A stretch of 53,630 bases of DNA from Streptomyces lycii (GTDB lineage: Bacteria; Actinomycetota; Actinomycetes; Streptomycetales; Streptomycetaceae), in NCBI RefSeq assembly GCF_009735685.1, contig NZ_WHPN01000262.1:1-53630 (forward strand). The letters are read 5' to 3'. Positions within the stretch are counted from its first letter, which is position 1, and each line of letters starts with the position of its first letter. The position numbers and the translations under genes are program-made. The notes under the pieces are model-generated. The model was given only the letters and a program-made list of their open reading frames with translations, searched no databases and had not been told where the DNA came from. Shown piece after piece: positions 16,954 to 25,249 of the stretch.

Positions 16954-17523
16954 TCAGCCCCCGGCGCGGGCGGCCCGCCGCTCCCGGAGCACCGCGATCG
17001 TCCGTTCGCACCAGTCGTGGTTGCCCTGCTCGAACGCGAGACCGCGCAGACACGTCAGATACGGGCCGATGCGCTCGCCGTGCCGCAGGAACTCCTCCTC
17101 GCTCCGGTCACCGCGCATGGTGCGCAGCAGCGTGCCGAACAGCTCCGTCTTGGCCCGGGCGACGGCGGCCCGCTCGGTGAGCCGCTCGATCAGCCGGCCG
17201 GCGTCGACGTGGTCGGCGGCCTGCACCATGACCGCCAGGTCGTCCCGCAGGAAGGAGGGCTTGGACGCGGAGGCCGTGAACCGGTCCAGTTCGGCCAGCC
17301 CGGCGCCGGTGACGCGGAACAGGCGCTTGGTGGGCCGGGTGTCCTGGACGACGTCCCGGCCCGTGACCAGGCCGTCCCGCTCCAGCCGGGCCAGTTCGGC
17401 GTAGAGCTGCTGCGGCAGCGCGTGCCAGAAGTTGGCCACCCCGAGATCGAAGGCCTTGGCGAGCTGGTACCCGCTCAACTCCTCGTCCAGCAGCGCCGCC
17501 AGTACGGCATGCCGCAACGCCAT
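16954..17523 (-). CDS. PadR family transcriptional regulator
   Basis: The 189-aa protein starts MALRHAVLAALLDEELSGYQLAKAFDLGVANFWHALPQQLYAELARLERDGLV, the PadR winged-helix domain (residues 1-85). A C-terminal helical dimerisation domain follows, as in the VirR/AphA-like group. The ATG has GGAGG eight to ten bases upstream. It is divergent from the SnoaL-like gene, and an 18-base inverted repeat between them (17585-17602) is the probable operator. Confidence 0.9.
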   Translation of the reverse strand: MALRHAVLAALLDEELSGYQLAKAFDLGVANFWHALPQQLYAELARLERDGLVTGRDVVQDTRPTKRLFRVTGAGLAELDRFTASASKPSFLRDDLAVMVQAADHVDAGRLIERLTERAAVARAKTELFGTLLRTMRGDRSEEEFLRHGERIGPYLTCLRGLAFEQGNHDWCERTIAVLRERRAARAGG

Positions 17524-17584
17524 GGGGCCGCCTCCGTCTCTCCCGTCCCGGCTCACCCTTGCTCCCCGGAGCCTCCTCCCACCA

Positions 17585-17602
17585 TACTCAAAAAAGTGAG
17601 TA
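17585..17602. promoter_or_regulatory. Candidate PadR operator TACTCA-N6-TGAGTA
   Basis: A perfect inverted repeat with 6-base arms and an A-rich spacer (AAAAAG) lies in the 108-base divergent region between the PadR and SnoaL-like genes, 30 bases before the latter's start. The AT-rich setting stands out from the surrounding DNA. Confidence 0.6.
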
Positions 17603-17631
17603 GTCATATTCATGACCGTGGAGGAGCAGCC

Positions 17632-18099
17632 GTGACCGCAGCCGAGTCCGTTCGCGAGCCGGGGCCCGGTGCCACGGCCGACCGTTTCCGCACCGCCGTC
17701 CACGACGGCGACCTCGCCGCCCTGGACGCCCTGTTCACCGACGACATCCGCTTCTACAGCCCGGTGAAGTTCACCCCCTTCGAGGGCAAGCCGCTGGTGC
17801 TCGGGCTCTTCCGGGTGCTGCTGCGCACCTTCGAGGACATCCGCTACGTCGGGCACCACGACGGCAGCTCCGGGACGAGCACCGACGGCACCGAGGCCCC
17901 CTCGGCGGCCCTGATCTTCCGCGCGAACGTCAACGGCAAGCAGATCCACGGCCTGGACCTGCTGCACCTCGACGAGGACGGCCGGATCAAGGAGTTCACG
18001 GTGATGGTCCGGCCGCAGTCCGCCGTGCAGGCACTGGGCGAGGCGGTACTGGCCGGGCTGGTCGCGGACGGCCTGGTCCCGGCACCGCCCGGGCACTGA
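17632..18099 (+). CDS. SnoaL-like / NTF2-fold protein
   Basis: The 155-aa protein has the NTF2-like pattern: DRFRTAVHDGDLAALDALFTDDIRFYSPVKFTPFEGKPLVLGLFRVLLRTFEDIRYVG, then a strand pair LIFRANVNGKQIHGLDLLHLDEDGRIKEFTVMVRP. Members are cyclases, isomerases or small-molecule-binding proteins. No clear catalytic Asp-His pair can be assigned. The GTG at 17632 has GGAGGAG upstream; the nearer ATG at 17612 soon meets a stop. It is probably repressed by the divergent PadR protein. Confidence 0.82.
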   Translation: MTAAESVREPGPGATADRFRTAVHDGDLAALDALFTDDIRFYSPVKFTPFEGKPLVLGLFRVLLRTFEDIRYVGHHDGSSGTSTDGTEAPSAALIFRANVNGKQIHGLDLLHLDEDGRIKEFTVMVRPQSAVQALGEAVLAGLVADGLVPAPPGH

Positions 18100-18116
18100 C
18101 GACTCCCGGCCACACG

Positions 18117-18140
18117 CCCCGGCCCCGGCTCGGGCCGGGG
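18117..18140 (+). terminator. Hairpin terminator after the SnoaL-like gene
   Basis: CCCCGGCCC (18117-18125) pairs with GGGCCGGGG (18132-18140) across a 6-base loop, 18 bases after the stop. Confidence 0.65.
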
Positions 18141-18245
18141 ACGGGATCGCGCCGGATCGCGCCGGATCGGGCCGGGCCGGGGGCGGGATCGGGCGAGGCC
18201 GGGTCGGGGCCGGGCCGGTCAGATCGGTTCGAGTCGGGTCCGGGT

Positions 18246-18283
18246 CCGGACCCCGGCCCAGGAGCCCCGGGGCCGGGGTCCGG
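18246..18283 (-). terminator. Hairpin terminator after the TetR gene
   Basis: Perfect 14-base arms (CCGGACCCCGGCCC and its complement) with a 10-base loop lie 17 bases beyond the TetR stop. The interval 18140-18245 between the two hairpins is low-complexity GC-rich repeats without a gene. Confidence 0.65.
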
Positions 18284-18302
18284 TCCGGTCCGGTCCGGTT
18301 CA
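18282..18302. repeat. 5-bp repeat GTCCG abutting the TetR stop
   Basis: GTCCG repeats run into GTTCAGG, where TCA (18300-18302) is the complement of the TetR stop codon. Confidence 0.7.
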
Positions 18303-19091
18303 GGCCTGGACTTCAGTCCCGGCATCCCTCCCGGGCCCGGTTTCGGCTTCCGCCCCGGGCCCGGTTTCGGCTTCCGCCCCGGTCTCGGTGCCGGGCAGGA
18401 ACGTCGCGACGTAGGCGGCCAGTCGGGCCCGGAGTTCGTCTACCGGCATCCGCTCCACCCCCGTGAGATGCGTGATCAGATCCGCGCGAACCGCCGCCAG
18501 CAGCGCGTGCGCGGTGAAGCCGGCGCCTTCCGGGTCGACGACGCGGGCCAGCGACTCGCGCAGCGTCGCGTGCCACCAGGTGTACGACGGGCTCTGGTAC
18601 GGGCTCGCCGCACCCGCCTCCTCCAGGGCGAGGTGCAGCGCGCCGTTGTCGACCTTGTGGCGGACGGCGGCGTCCAGCAGCGCCGGGACGCGCTCGCGCG
18701 GCGGAGTGCCCGGACCCAGTGGCGCCGGGCCCTCCGCGACGGCCCGGCGCAGCGGGGCGGACCGCCGCTCGGCCAGGGCCTGGAGCAGCCCGGTGCGGTC
18801 CGTGAAGGCGCGGAAGACGGTGCCCTTGCCGACCCCCGCCGCCGCCGCGACGGAACTCATGCTGACCCCGGCCGGACCACTGCGGGTGAAGAGGGCCTCG
18901 GCGGCGTCCAGCACGGCTTCACGGTTGCGTACGGCATCGGCCCGCCGCCTCGGCTCCGGCGCCGCACCCGCCCGGTCCGGTGTCACGCCCGCCCGGCCCG
19001 GCGCCGCGTCCGCCCGGTCCGGTGTCACACCCGCCCGGTCCGGTGTCGCACCCGCGCGCCCCGGCGCGGTTCCCGGCGTCGACTCCGCCAT
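18300..19091 (-). CDS. TetR family regulator with repetitive N-terminal extension
   Basis: 263 aa. The HTH domain is at about residues 48-105 (RNREAVLDAAEALFTRSGPAGVSMSSVAAAAGVGKGTVFRAFTDRTGLLQALAER). The ligand domain follows. Residues 12-46 are five heptads of the RAGxTPD type encoded by a 21-base repeat (18954-19058), and the C-terminal ~25 residues are AETGPGAE repeats; both tails are unusual for TetR proteins. The ATG has AGGAGG six bases upstream. Two palindromic operators lie in the divergent region with the SnoaL-NmrA operon. Confidence 0.85.
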   Translation of the reverse strand: MAESTPGTAPGRAGATPDRAGVTPDRADAAPGRAGVTPDRAGAAPEPRRRADAVRNREAVLDAAEALFTRSGPAGVSMSSVAAAAGVGKGTVFRAFTDRTGLLQALAERRSAPLRRAVAEGPAPLGPGTPPRERVPALLDAAVRHKVDNGALHLALEEAGAASPYQSPSYTWWHATLRESLARVVDPEGAGFTAHALLAAVRADLITHLTGVERMPVDELRARLAAYVATFLPGTETGAEAETGPGAEAETGPGRDAGTEVQA

Positions 19092-19112
19092 CCATGGCCT
19101 CCTCTTGCAAAG

Positions 19113-19154
19113 CGGACCGTCGGTCCGTATCTTCATTAGCGGACCGGCGGTCCA
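19113..19154. promoter_or_regulatory. Double TetR operator
   Basis: CGGACCG-T-CGGTCCG (19113-19127) is a perfect palindrome. CGGACCG-G-CGGTCCA (19140-19154) is the same site with one end mismatch. Centres are 27 bases apart and both are followed by a similar ATCTT. Their position between the TetR gene and the operon at 19215 fits repression of both. Confidence 0.72.
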
Positions 19155-19214
19155 CATCTTAACGGACGACCGCGCCTGTCACGCCCCTGCCCGTACCCAC
19201 CGCGAGGAGCCCCC

Positions 19215-19673
19215 ATGACCCGTCCCACCAGCCCGGAACAGTTGTTCCGCCACGGGCTGCGCCTGCTGCTCGACAAGGACACCGACGGCTGGGTCGGTCT
19301 GTGCGCCGACTCGTGCGTCTTCGAATTCCCCTACGCCCCCGAGGGCTTCCCGCGCCGCCTGGAGGGCCGGGCCGCCGTGGCCGACTACATGCGGGGCTAT
19401 ACGGACCACATCGACCTGCGGGAGATCCCCGAAACGACGGTCCACCGGACGGAGGATCCGCGCACGATCGTCGCCGAGTTCCGCGCCACCGGGCGCCTGG
19501 TCGCCACGGACGAGCCGTACGCGATGTCGTACGTCATGGTGCTCACCGTCGAGCAGGGCAGCATCGTCCACTGCCGCGACTACTGGAACCCGCTGGGCCT
19601 GCCCGGCTCCGCGCACGGCGGCCTTTCGCCCTTCGCGTCCGCCACCGGAACGTCCGCCGGAACGTCCGCGTGA
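19215..19673 (+). CDS. SnoaL-like / NTF2-fold protein
   Basis: The 152-aa protein (MTRPTSPEQLFRHGLRLLLDKDTDGWVGLCADSCVFEFPYAPEGFPRRLEGRAAVADYM) has the N-terminal helices and strands of the SnoaL-like fold and the typical end IVHCRDYWNPLG. GAGGAG precedes the ATG. It overlaps the next gene by four bases (GTGA) and is under the double TetR operator. Pairs of this protein with an NmrA-type protein are common TetR targets in actinomycetes. Confidence 0.85.
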   Translation: MTRPTSPEQLFRHGLRLLLDKDTDGWVGLCADSCVFEFPYAPEGFPRRLEGRAAVADYMRGYTDHIDLREIPETTVHRTEDPRTIVAEFRATGRLVATDEPYAMSYVMVLTVEQGSIVHCRDYWNPLGLPGSAHGGLSPFASATGTSAGTSA

Positions 19674-20746
19674 CCGCCCGCACGACCGCTCGCACGACCG
19701 CCAGCGGCGAGATCTTGGTGACCGGCGCCACCGGCACGACGGGCAGCCGCCTGGTGAGCCGGCTGACGCGGGCGGGGCACCCCGTCCGGGCCGCGAGCCG
19801 CACGGCCGGACGGTCCGCCACCGCGAGCGCGACAGCCGGACGGACCACCGCCGTCACCACGGCCGGACGGACCACCACAGCGGCCACAGTCACCGCAGCC
19901 ACGAGCACGGCAGCCACCGCCACCGCCACCGGGGGCACCCGGACCACCGAGGACACCGGGGCCACCGAGGACACCCGGGCCACCGCGCCCGGACGGACGG
20001 CCGCCCCCGTCGCCGCCGCAGCCGTACCCGTGACGTTCGACTGGTACGACCCCGCCACCCACGACGCGGCCCTCGACGGCGCCACCGGCGTCTACCTCGT
20101 ACCGCCCGTCGGATCCGCCGACCCGGCCGCCGTCATGCTGCCCTTCCTCGACCGGGCCCGGCGCGCCGGAGTGCGCCGGGCGGTGCTGCTCAGCTCGTCC
20201 CAGGTCGCCCGCGGCGGGCCGCTCACCGGGATCGTGCACCGGGGCGTGACCGAGCTGTTCGGGGAGTGGGCGGTGCTGCGCCCGTCCTGGTTCATGCAGA
20301 ACTTCACCGGCCGGCACCTCCACGCCGACAGCATCCGCGCCACCGGCGTCCTCACGACCGCGACCGGCGACGGCCGGGTGGCGTTCGTCGACGCGGAGGA
20401 CATCGCCGCCGTCGCCGCCCAGGCCCTCACCGACCCGGCACCGCACAACACGGACTGGGTCCTCACCGGCCCGGAAGCCCTGTCGTACGACGCCGTCGCG
20501 GCGGTCGTCACCGGGGTCACCGGCCGCCCCGTACGCCATGACGCCGTGCCGGAGGAGGAGATGCGCGCACGTCTCGCCCGGGAGATGCCGGCGGAATTCG
20601 CGGCCGTGCTCGCGGGCCTGGACCGGCTGATCGCGGGCGGAGCGGAGGACCGGGTCACGGACGCGGTGGAGCGGGTCACGGGACGGCGGCCGCGGTCCTT
20701 CGCCGACCATGCCGCGGCCCACGCCGAGGCGTTCACGGCGGGCTGA
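19670..20746 (+). CDS. NmrA-like NAD(P)-binding protein with Thr/Ala-rich insertion
   Basis: The Rossmann motif VTGATGTTGSRLVSRLTRAGHPVRAASRT occupies about residues 17-45. GVYLVPPVG, FLDRARRAGVRRAVLLSSSQVA, RPSWFMQNF and VDAEDIAAVAAQAL are standard for atypical short-chain dehydrogenases of the NmrA/SDR_a8 group, redox sensors or quinone reductases. Between strands 2 and 3 about 75 residues of Thr/Ala/Gly repeats (residues ~46-118) are inserted where relatives have a short loop. It is coupled to the SnoaL-like gene and overlaps the convergent MerR gene end by 14 bases. Confidence 0.85.
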   Translation: MTARTTARTTASGEILVTGATGTTGSRLVSRLTRAGHPVRAASRTAGRSATASATAGRTTAVTTAGRTTTAATVTAATSTAATATATGGTRTTEDTGATEDTRATAPGRTAAPVAAAAVPVTFDWYDPATHDAALDGATGVYLVPPVGSADPAAVMLPFLDRARRAGVRRAVLLSSSQVARGGPLTGIVHRGVTELFGEWAVLRPSWFMQNFTGRHLHADSIRATGVLTTATGDGRVAFVDAEDIAAVAAQALTDPAPHNTDWVLTGPEALSYDAVAAVVTGVTGRPVRHDAVPEEEMRARLAREMPAEFAAVLAGLDRLIAGGAEDRVTDAVERVTGRRPRSFADHAAAHAEAFTAG

Positions 20747-21529
20747 CCGCCGCCCCGATCCCCGTCCGGTCGAGGTAGGCGTACAGGGCGGCGGATGCCC
20801 TCAGCCTGCGCAGACTGCGGCGGCGCAGGTCCTGTTCGTGCTCGGCGAGGGCTTCCCGTACGCGCTCCGGGTCACCGGTCGCGCGGAGTTCGTCGAGGAC
20901 GGCGCGGACCGCGTCGAGCCGGTGGAGGCGGCGCCGCAGCAGCGCGGCGAGGTGCGCCATCCGGACCTCCGGCCCGGGGTAACGGCGGTATCCCGTCGGC
21001 GCTTCGCGTTCCGGCCGCAGCAGCCCCCGGTCCTCCCAGAGCCGCAGCACCGGCGTCGCCACACCCACCTCCTCGGCCACCTCGCCGATACGCAGTCCGC
21101 GCCGGGCCCCGGCCGCCCGGGAACGGTCACGGGCCGGGTGGTGGCCGCGGGCCCCGGCTCGTTCGCGGGCCCGGGAGGCGGACTCGGCCTCGTCCAGGAT
21201 CGCGCCGAGCGCCTCCTCGGCCTTCGCCAGCTCGGCCCGTTCCCGGGCCAGTTCGGCGTGGCTCGCGTCGAGGGCGGCGAGCGCGGTGCCGGGGTCGCCC
21301 GCGTGGACGGCGCGCAGGACGGCGCCGGTGGTCGGCCAGCCGTGCCCGAGGGCCGCTTCCCGGGCGGCCAGGAGGGCTTCGGCGTGGACCCGGGTGTAGA
21401 CCCGGTAGCCGCTCGCCGTCCGTTCGACCGGCGGCAGGATTCCCGTGTCGGCGTAGTTGCGGATCTGCTGGACGGAGATGCCCGCCAGTCGGGCGAGGTC
21501 GGCGGCGTTCGCAGCCGGTCTGTCGTCAC
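20733..21529 (-). pseudogene. TioE-type MerR regulator with two HTH domains, start region frameshifted
   Basis: One frame encodes AADLARLAGISVQQIRNYADTGILPPVERTASGYRVYT (first MerR HTH), a helical linker, and LRIGEVAEEVGVATPVLRLWEDRGLLRPE (second HTH), ending AALYAYLDRTGIGAAVSPP. That frame has no ATG, GTG or TTG upstream of 21080 and a stop just before. The GTG at 21529 gives MTTD and would continue correctly into the domain frame if one base were added near 21516. So a single-base deletion, real or from sequencing, has separated start and body. A truncated product from 21080 would keep only the second HTH. Confidence 0.7.
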
Positions 21530-21703
21530 CCGGTCACGTTAACGCGGTGGCGCGGCGATGCGGTTTGAGACTTTTCCGGTCTTCGAAGCGTCTTCTCCAG
21601 TGCTTTTCTGCGGAAAGTCCCCAGTAGCACTTGAATGAGACGATTGAAGCCCGAGCCGGTGGCCCCACCGGCGGTGCCGGCAGCAGCGGATACGGAGGCG
21701 GGC

Positions 21704-21901
21704 GTGAAATTCGTTCTCGAGGTCGACATGGGCGACACGGCGTTCGGCGGTGAGGCGGCCGCTGAACTCGGCCGGATCCTGCGGTACTGGGGCGGCAATC
21801 TGCACCACTACGACCTGAAGCCCGGCGACGGCTCCGCGCTCTACGACTCGGCCCACCGCGAGGTCGGGAGCTGGCGGGTGACCGCGGCCGGGGAGTCCTG
21901 A
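21704..21901 (+). CDS. Small conserved-looking protein of unknown function
   Basis: The 65-aa protein starts at GTG 21704 (GGAGG at 21694-21698) with KFVLEVDMGDTAFGGEAAAELGRILRYWGGNLHHYDLKPGD. Beta-alpha-beta character and the compact acidic composition resemble small proteins found singly in many Streptomyces genomes. No function is known to me. The region upstream (21530-21703) is less GC-rich and probably holds its promoter. Confidence 0.65.
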   Translation: MKFVLEVDMGDTAFGGEAAAELGRILRYWGGNLHHYDLKPGDGSALYDSAHREVGSWRVTAAGES

Positions 21902-22048
21902 CCGCGCCCCCCGGATTTGCCGGAACGGCAACAACAGTGGTGGTGAGGGGCCGTACCGCGCATGCTCGGTCACAGCCGCTGTGCGCGGGGTGCACGTCGA
22001 GGACGAGCCACGGGCCGTCCGCCGGTGACTCCATGGACGATCCTGTGA

Positions 22049-22078
22049 GTGATCCGCGGTGATCCACGGTGATCCGCG
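22049..22078. repeat. 10-bp tandem repeat GTGATCCRCG x3
   Basis: Three copies occur, followed by degenerate GGTGGTCCT units. They lie in the 21902-22213 gap, which holds no other feature. Confidence 0.75.
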
Positions 22079-22213
22079 GTTGGTTCACGGGTGGTCCTGG
22101 GTGGTCCTCGGACGGTTTCCGGACCGTCGGCGGGACCGTCCCGGGCACGGCGCACTCGCAAGCACCGGCACCCGGAGAGCCCGCGGTGCCGCCCGGAGAG
22201 CCCCGGAGGATCC

Positions 22214-23218
22214 ATGCCGCAGCAGCCCGCCGCCCCGCCCGCCCTCGACGTCATCCACCGGCTGGTTCCCTCCCCCGCCGGCCGCGTCCATCTGGTCGAG
22301 CAGGGCTCCGGGCCCCTGGTGCTGCTCGTGCACGGGTTCCCGGAGTCCTGGTACTCCTGGCGGCACCAGCTTCCCGTGCTGGCCGCCGCCGGTTATCGCG
22401 CCGTGGCCGTCGACGTACGGGGCTACGGGCGCTCCTCCCGGCCCGAGGGCGCCGACGCGTACCGTATGCGCGAACTCGTCGAGGACGCCGCCGCCGTCGT
22501 ACGGGCCCTCGGCGAGGAGTCCGCGGTGGTCGTCGGCCACGACTGGGGTTCGGGCATCGCCGCCCACTCGGCCCTCCTGCGGCCGGACGTCTTCCGCGCC
22601 GCCGGACTGCTCAGCGTGCCGTACGCCCCGCCCGGCGGCCCCCGTCCCAGCGATCTCTTCGCGGAGTTGGGCGGCGGGGACGCGGAGTTCTACGTCAGCT
22701 ACTTCCAGGAGCCCGGCCGGGCCGAGGCCGAGATCGAGCCCGACGTGCGCGGCTGGCTCGCGGGCTTCTACGCGGCCCTGTCCGCCGACACCATGCCCGC
22801 ACCGGACGCGCCGGACCCGCACTTCGTGAGCCGCGGCGGGACGCTGCGCGACCGGTTCCCCGGCGGGCGGCTTCCCGGCTGGCTCGGAGCGGGCGATCTC
22901 GACGTCTACGCCGGAGAGTTCGAGCGCACCGGCATGACCGGCGCGCTCAACCGCTACCGCGCCCTCGACCGCGACTGGGAGGACCTGGCCGGTCACGCCG
23001 GTGCCCCGGTGCGGCAGCCGTCCCTGTTCATCGGCGGCGCCCTGGACGCCTCCACCGTCTGGATGAGCGATGCCGTCAAGGCGTTCCCGGACACCCTGCC
23101 CGGGCTGGTGTCCTCGCACATCCTCGACGGCTGCGGGCACTGGGTGCAGCAGGAACGCCCCGAGGACGTCAACCGGTTGCTGACCGAGTGGCTGGCCGCG
23201 CTGCCGGCCGCCGACTGA
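22214..23218 (+). CDS. Alpha/beta hydrolase, epoxide-hydrolase type
   Basis: 334 aa. HGFPESWYSWRHQLP is the HGxP oxyanion motif and VVGHDWGSG the nucleophile elbow with Asp110, as in epoxide hydrolases and haloacid dehalogenases. The catalytic His is His309 in DGCGHWVQQERPED. A lid domain fills residues ~135-235. Asp at the nucleophile and the E-R-P-E end favour epoxide hydrolysis over esterase activity. The ATG has CGGAGGA upstream. It stands alone, with repeats on both sides. Confidence 0.87.
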   Translation: MPQQPAAPPALDVIHRLVPSPAGRVHLVEQGSGPLVLLVHGFPESWYSWRHQLPVLAAAGYRAVAVDVRGYGRSSRPEGADAYRMRELVEDAAAVVRALGEESAVVVGHDWGSGIAAHSALLRPDVFRAAGLLSVPYAPPGGPRPSDLFAELGGGDAEFYVSYFQEPGRAEAEIEPDVRGWLAGFYAALSADTMPAPDAPDPHFVSRGGTLRDRFPGGRLPGWLGAGDLDVYAGEFERTGMTGALNRYRALDRDWEDLAGHAGAPVRQPSLFIGGALDASTVWMSDAVKAFPDTLPGLVSSHILDGCGHWVQQERPEDVNRLLTEWLAALPAAD

Positions 23219-23250
23219 CGGCGGGAGCGGCGGCGGGCGGCGGGCGGCAG

Positions 23251-23291
23251 GCAGCGGGCAGCGGGCAGCGGGCAGCGGGCAGCGGGCAGCG
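23251..23291. repeat. 7-bp tandem repeat GCAGCGG (5 full copies plus one partial)
   Basis: A near-perfect array starts 33 bases after the hydrolase stop and lies in the gap before the aldo/keto reductase gene. Confidence 0.85.
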
Positions 23292-23473
23292 TAGACGAGA
23301 CGGAACCGGGGAGGGCTTGGGAACGGCGGGAAGGGGCGGGAAGAAGCCACCCCGGACGGGGCCCGGAAAGGGGTCGCCTCGGGGCGGGCCGGAAGCGAAC
23401 GGCCGCGGCGACCCGTGGTGTTGCTCCGCGAAAAGCCCCGCGTCGCCCACCGGCCCGGTGAGACCATCACCGG

Positions 23474-24460
23474 ATGAGGGCTAATCGGCTCGGACGCAGC
23501 GCGGTGGAGGTCACGGAGCTGGGCTTCGGCGGCGGATCGATCGGCGGGCTCTACGCCCCGCTGGACGACGCCACCGCCGCGGGCGCGCTGGCCGCCGCCT
23601 GGGACGCCGGCATCCGCTACTTCGACACCGCCCCGCACTACGGCATCGGGCACTCCGAGCGCCGCACCGGGGGCCTGCTGCGCGGCAAGCGGCGCGAGGA
23701 GTTCACCCTGTCGACCAAGGTCGGGCGGCTGCTCGTGGAGCAGGACCCGGCGGGCCGTACGGACGAGAGCTTCGAGGTGCCCGCGACGCACCGCCGGGTG
23801 TGGGACTTCACCCGTGACGGCGTCCTGCGCAGTGTCGAGGACTCACTGGACCGGATGGGCCTCGACCGCGTCGACGTGCTGTTCCTGCACGACGCGGAGA
23901 ACCACTTCGAGGAGGCGCTGCGCGAGGGATTCCCGGCGCTCGCCGAGTTGCGCGCGCAGGGCGTGGTCGGGACAGTCGGGGCGGGCATGAACCACACCGC
24001 CGAACTGGCCCGGCTCGTACGGGAGACGGACGCCGACGTGGTGATGCTGGCCGGCCGCTACACCCTGCTGGAGCACGGCGACCCCCTCGACGACCTGCTG
24101 CCCGCCTGCGTCGAACGCGGCGTCTCCGTGCTGGCCGCCTCCGTGTTCAACTCCGGCCTGCTCGCCGCCGAACGGCCCGCCGAGGGGGCCCGCTACGACT
24201 ACGCCCCCGCCCCGGACGGCCTGCTGCGGCGCGCGCACCGCCTCGCCGACGTCTGCGAGTCCCACGGCGTGACGCTCCCGCAGGCGGCGATGGCGTTCCC
24301 CCTGCGGCACCCCGCCGTCGCGGGCGTGGTGCTGGGGATGCGCACGGCCGAGGAGGTGCGGCGCAATGTCGCGGCGTTCGACACGGCCCTCCCGGGCGGG
24401 CTGTGGGACGACCTGCGCGGCGAGGGCCTGCTGGACGAGCGGGCCCCGGCCGCCGGCTGA
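23474..24460 (+). CDS. Aldo/keto reductase
   Basis: This 328-aa protein folds as a (beta/alpha)8 barrel. The catalytic set is visible: FDTAPHYGIGHSERRTG (Asp and Tyr), STKVGR (Lys) and LFLHDAEN (His). The C-terminal GVVLGMRTAEEV binds NADPH. The layout resembles the D-threo-aldose (L-fucose) 1-dehydrogenase group, so oxidation of a free sugar is possible, but the substrate cannot be read. No strong ribosome site precedes the ATG at 23474. Confidence 0.88.
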   Translation: MRANRLGRSAVEVTELGFGGGSIGGLYAPLDDATAAGALAAAWDAGIRYFDTAPHYGIGHSERRTGGLLRGKRREEFTLSTKVGRLLVEQDPAGRTDESFEVPATHRRVWDFTRDGVLRSVEDSLDRMGLDRVDVLFLHDAENHFEEALREGFPALAELRAQGVVGTVGAGMNHTAELARLVRETDADVVMLAGRYTLLEHGDPLDDLLPACVERGVSVLAASVFNSGLLAAERPAEGARYDYAPAPDGLLRRAHRLADVCESHGVTLPQAAMAFPLRHPAVAGVVLGMRTAEEVRRNVAAFDTALPGGLWDDLRGEGLLDERAPAAG

Positions 24461-24527
24461 ACGACCGCGGCGGGCCGGCCCGGGCTGCGTCCCCGGGTCG
24501 GCCGCCGGGCCGTCCCCGATCCGCTCC

Positions 24528-24637
24528 GGTCCGTCCTCGGTCCGTCGTGGGTCCGTCCTCGGTCCGTCGTGGGTCCGTCCTCGGTCCGTCGCCGGTCCGC
24601 CCTCGGTCCGTCCCTGGCCGGTCGCCGGTCCGTCCCT
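24528..24637. repeat. 11-bp tandem repeat GGTCCGTCSTS, ten copies
   Basis: Units alternate GGTCCGTCCTC and GGTCCGTCGTG at first, giving a 22-base higher-order period, then decay. They occupy most of the 24461-24851 gap, in which I see no gene. Confidence 0.85.
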
Positions 24638-24851
24638 GAGCCGCCGTACGTCCGTGCCGCGTGCCCGCGGTCGGCCTCCGCGGCTCCTCCGTGCCGCCTG
24701 CGTGCCTCCTCCGGACCATCCGAGAGCGCCCCGGGACCGCGCCTGGGCCACCCGATACCGACCGGCGGCGGAAAACCGGTGCGCGCGGCGAGCCGCGCCC
24801 CTACCGTCGCAGTGTCCGACAGATGAGACCAGTGACAGCGGAGGGCGGAAA

Positions 24852-25193
24852 GTGGCCGGGGAGAGACCGCGCGTGTACGAGATCCGGGTGCAGGGGTGCG
24901 CCGGGACGGATGAAGCGCTCGCGCTCCAGGAGCCGATCGCGCGGACGCTGTGCCCGGAACCGGAACACGCGGGCCCGTGCGCCGTGCCGTGGGACATCAC
25001 GCTCGGCGACACGGACGAGCCCGTGCTCGTCGTGGGCGTCTACACGACCCGCGAACGGGCGGCGGAAGCCGCTGGACAGGTGCGCGAGGTGGTGGGCGGC
25101 ACGCTGTCGGTGGTACTGGGCGAGGGAGACCCGGGGCGGTTCGAGACCCTGGTCGAGCAGTACCGGATCGAACACGGGACCGGCCTGGTGTGA
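24852..25193 (+). CDS. Hypothetical protein (CPEPEHAGPC)
   Basis: The 113-aa protein starts at GTG 24852, with GGAGG seven bases upstream; a second GTG at 24873 is possible. VYEIRVQGCAGTDEALALQEPIARTLCPEPEHAGPCAVPWDITL contains three Cys. The fold looks like an alpha/beta sandwich (VLVVGVYTTRERAAEAAGQVREVVG). No family known to me. The codon bias is that of a real gene. Confidence 0.72.
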   Translation: MAGERPRVYEIRVQGCAGTDEALALQEPIARTLCPEPEHAGPCAVPWDITLGDTDEPVLVVGVYTTRERAAEAAGQVREVVGGTLSVVLGEGDPGRFETLVEQYRIEHGTGLV

Positions 25194-25249
25194 CACCCCG
25201 CCGGACCCGGCGTCCCGCCCGCGCATCGCCCGCCCTCCTGCCCGCCTCG

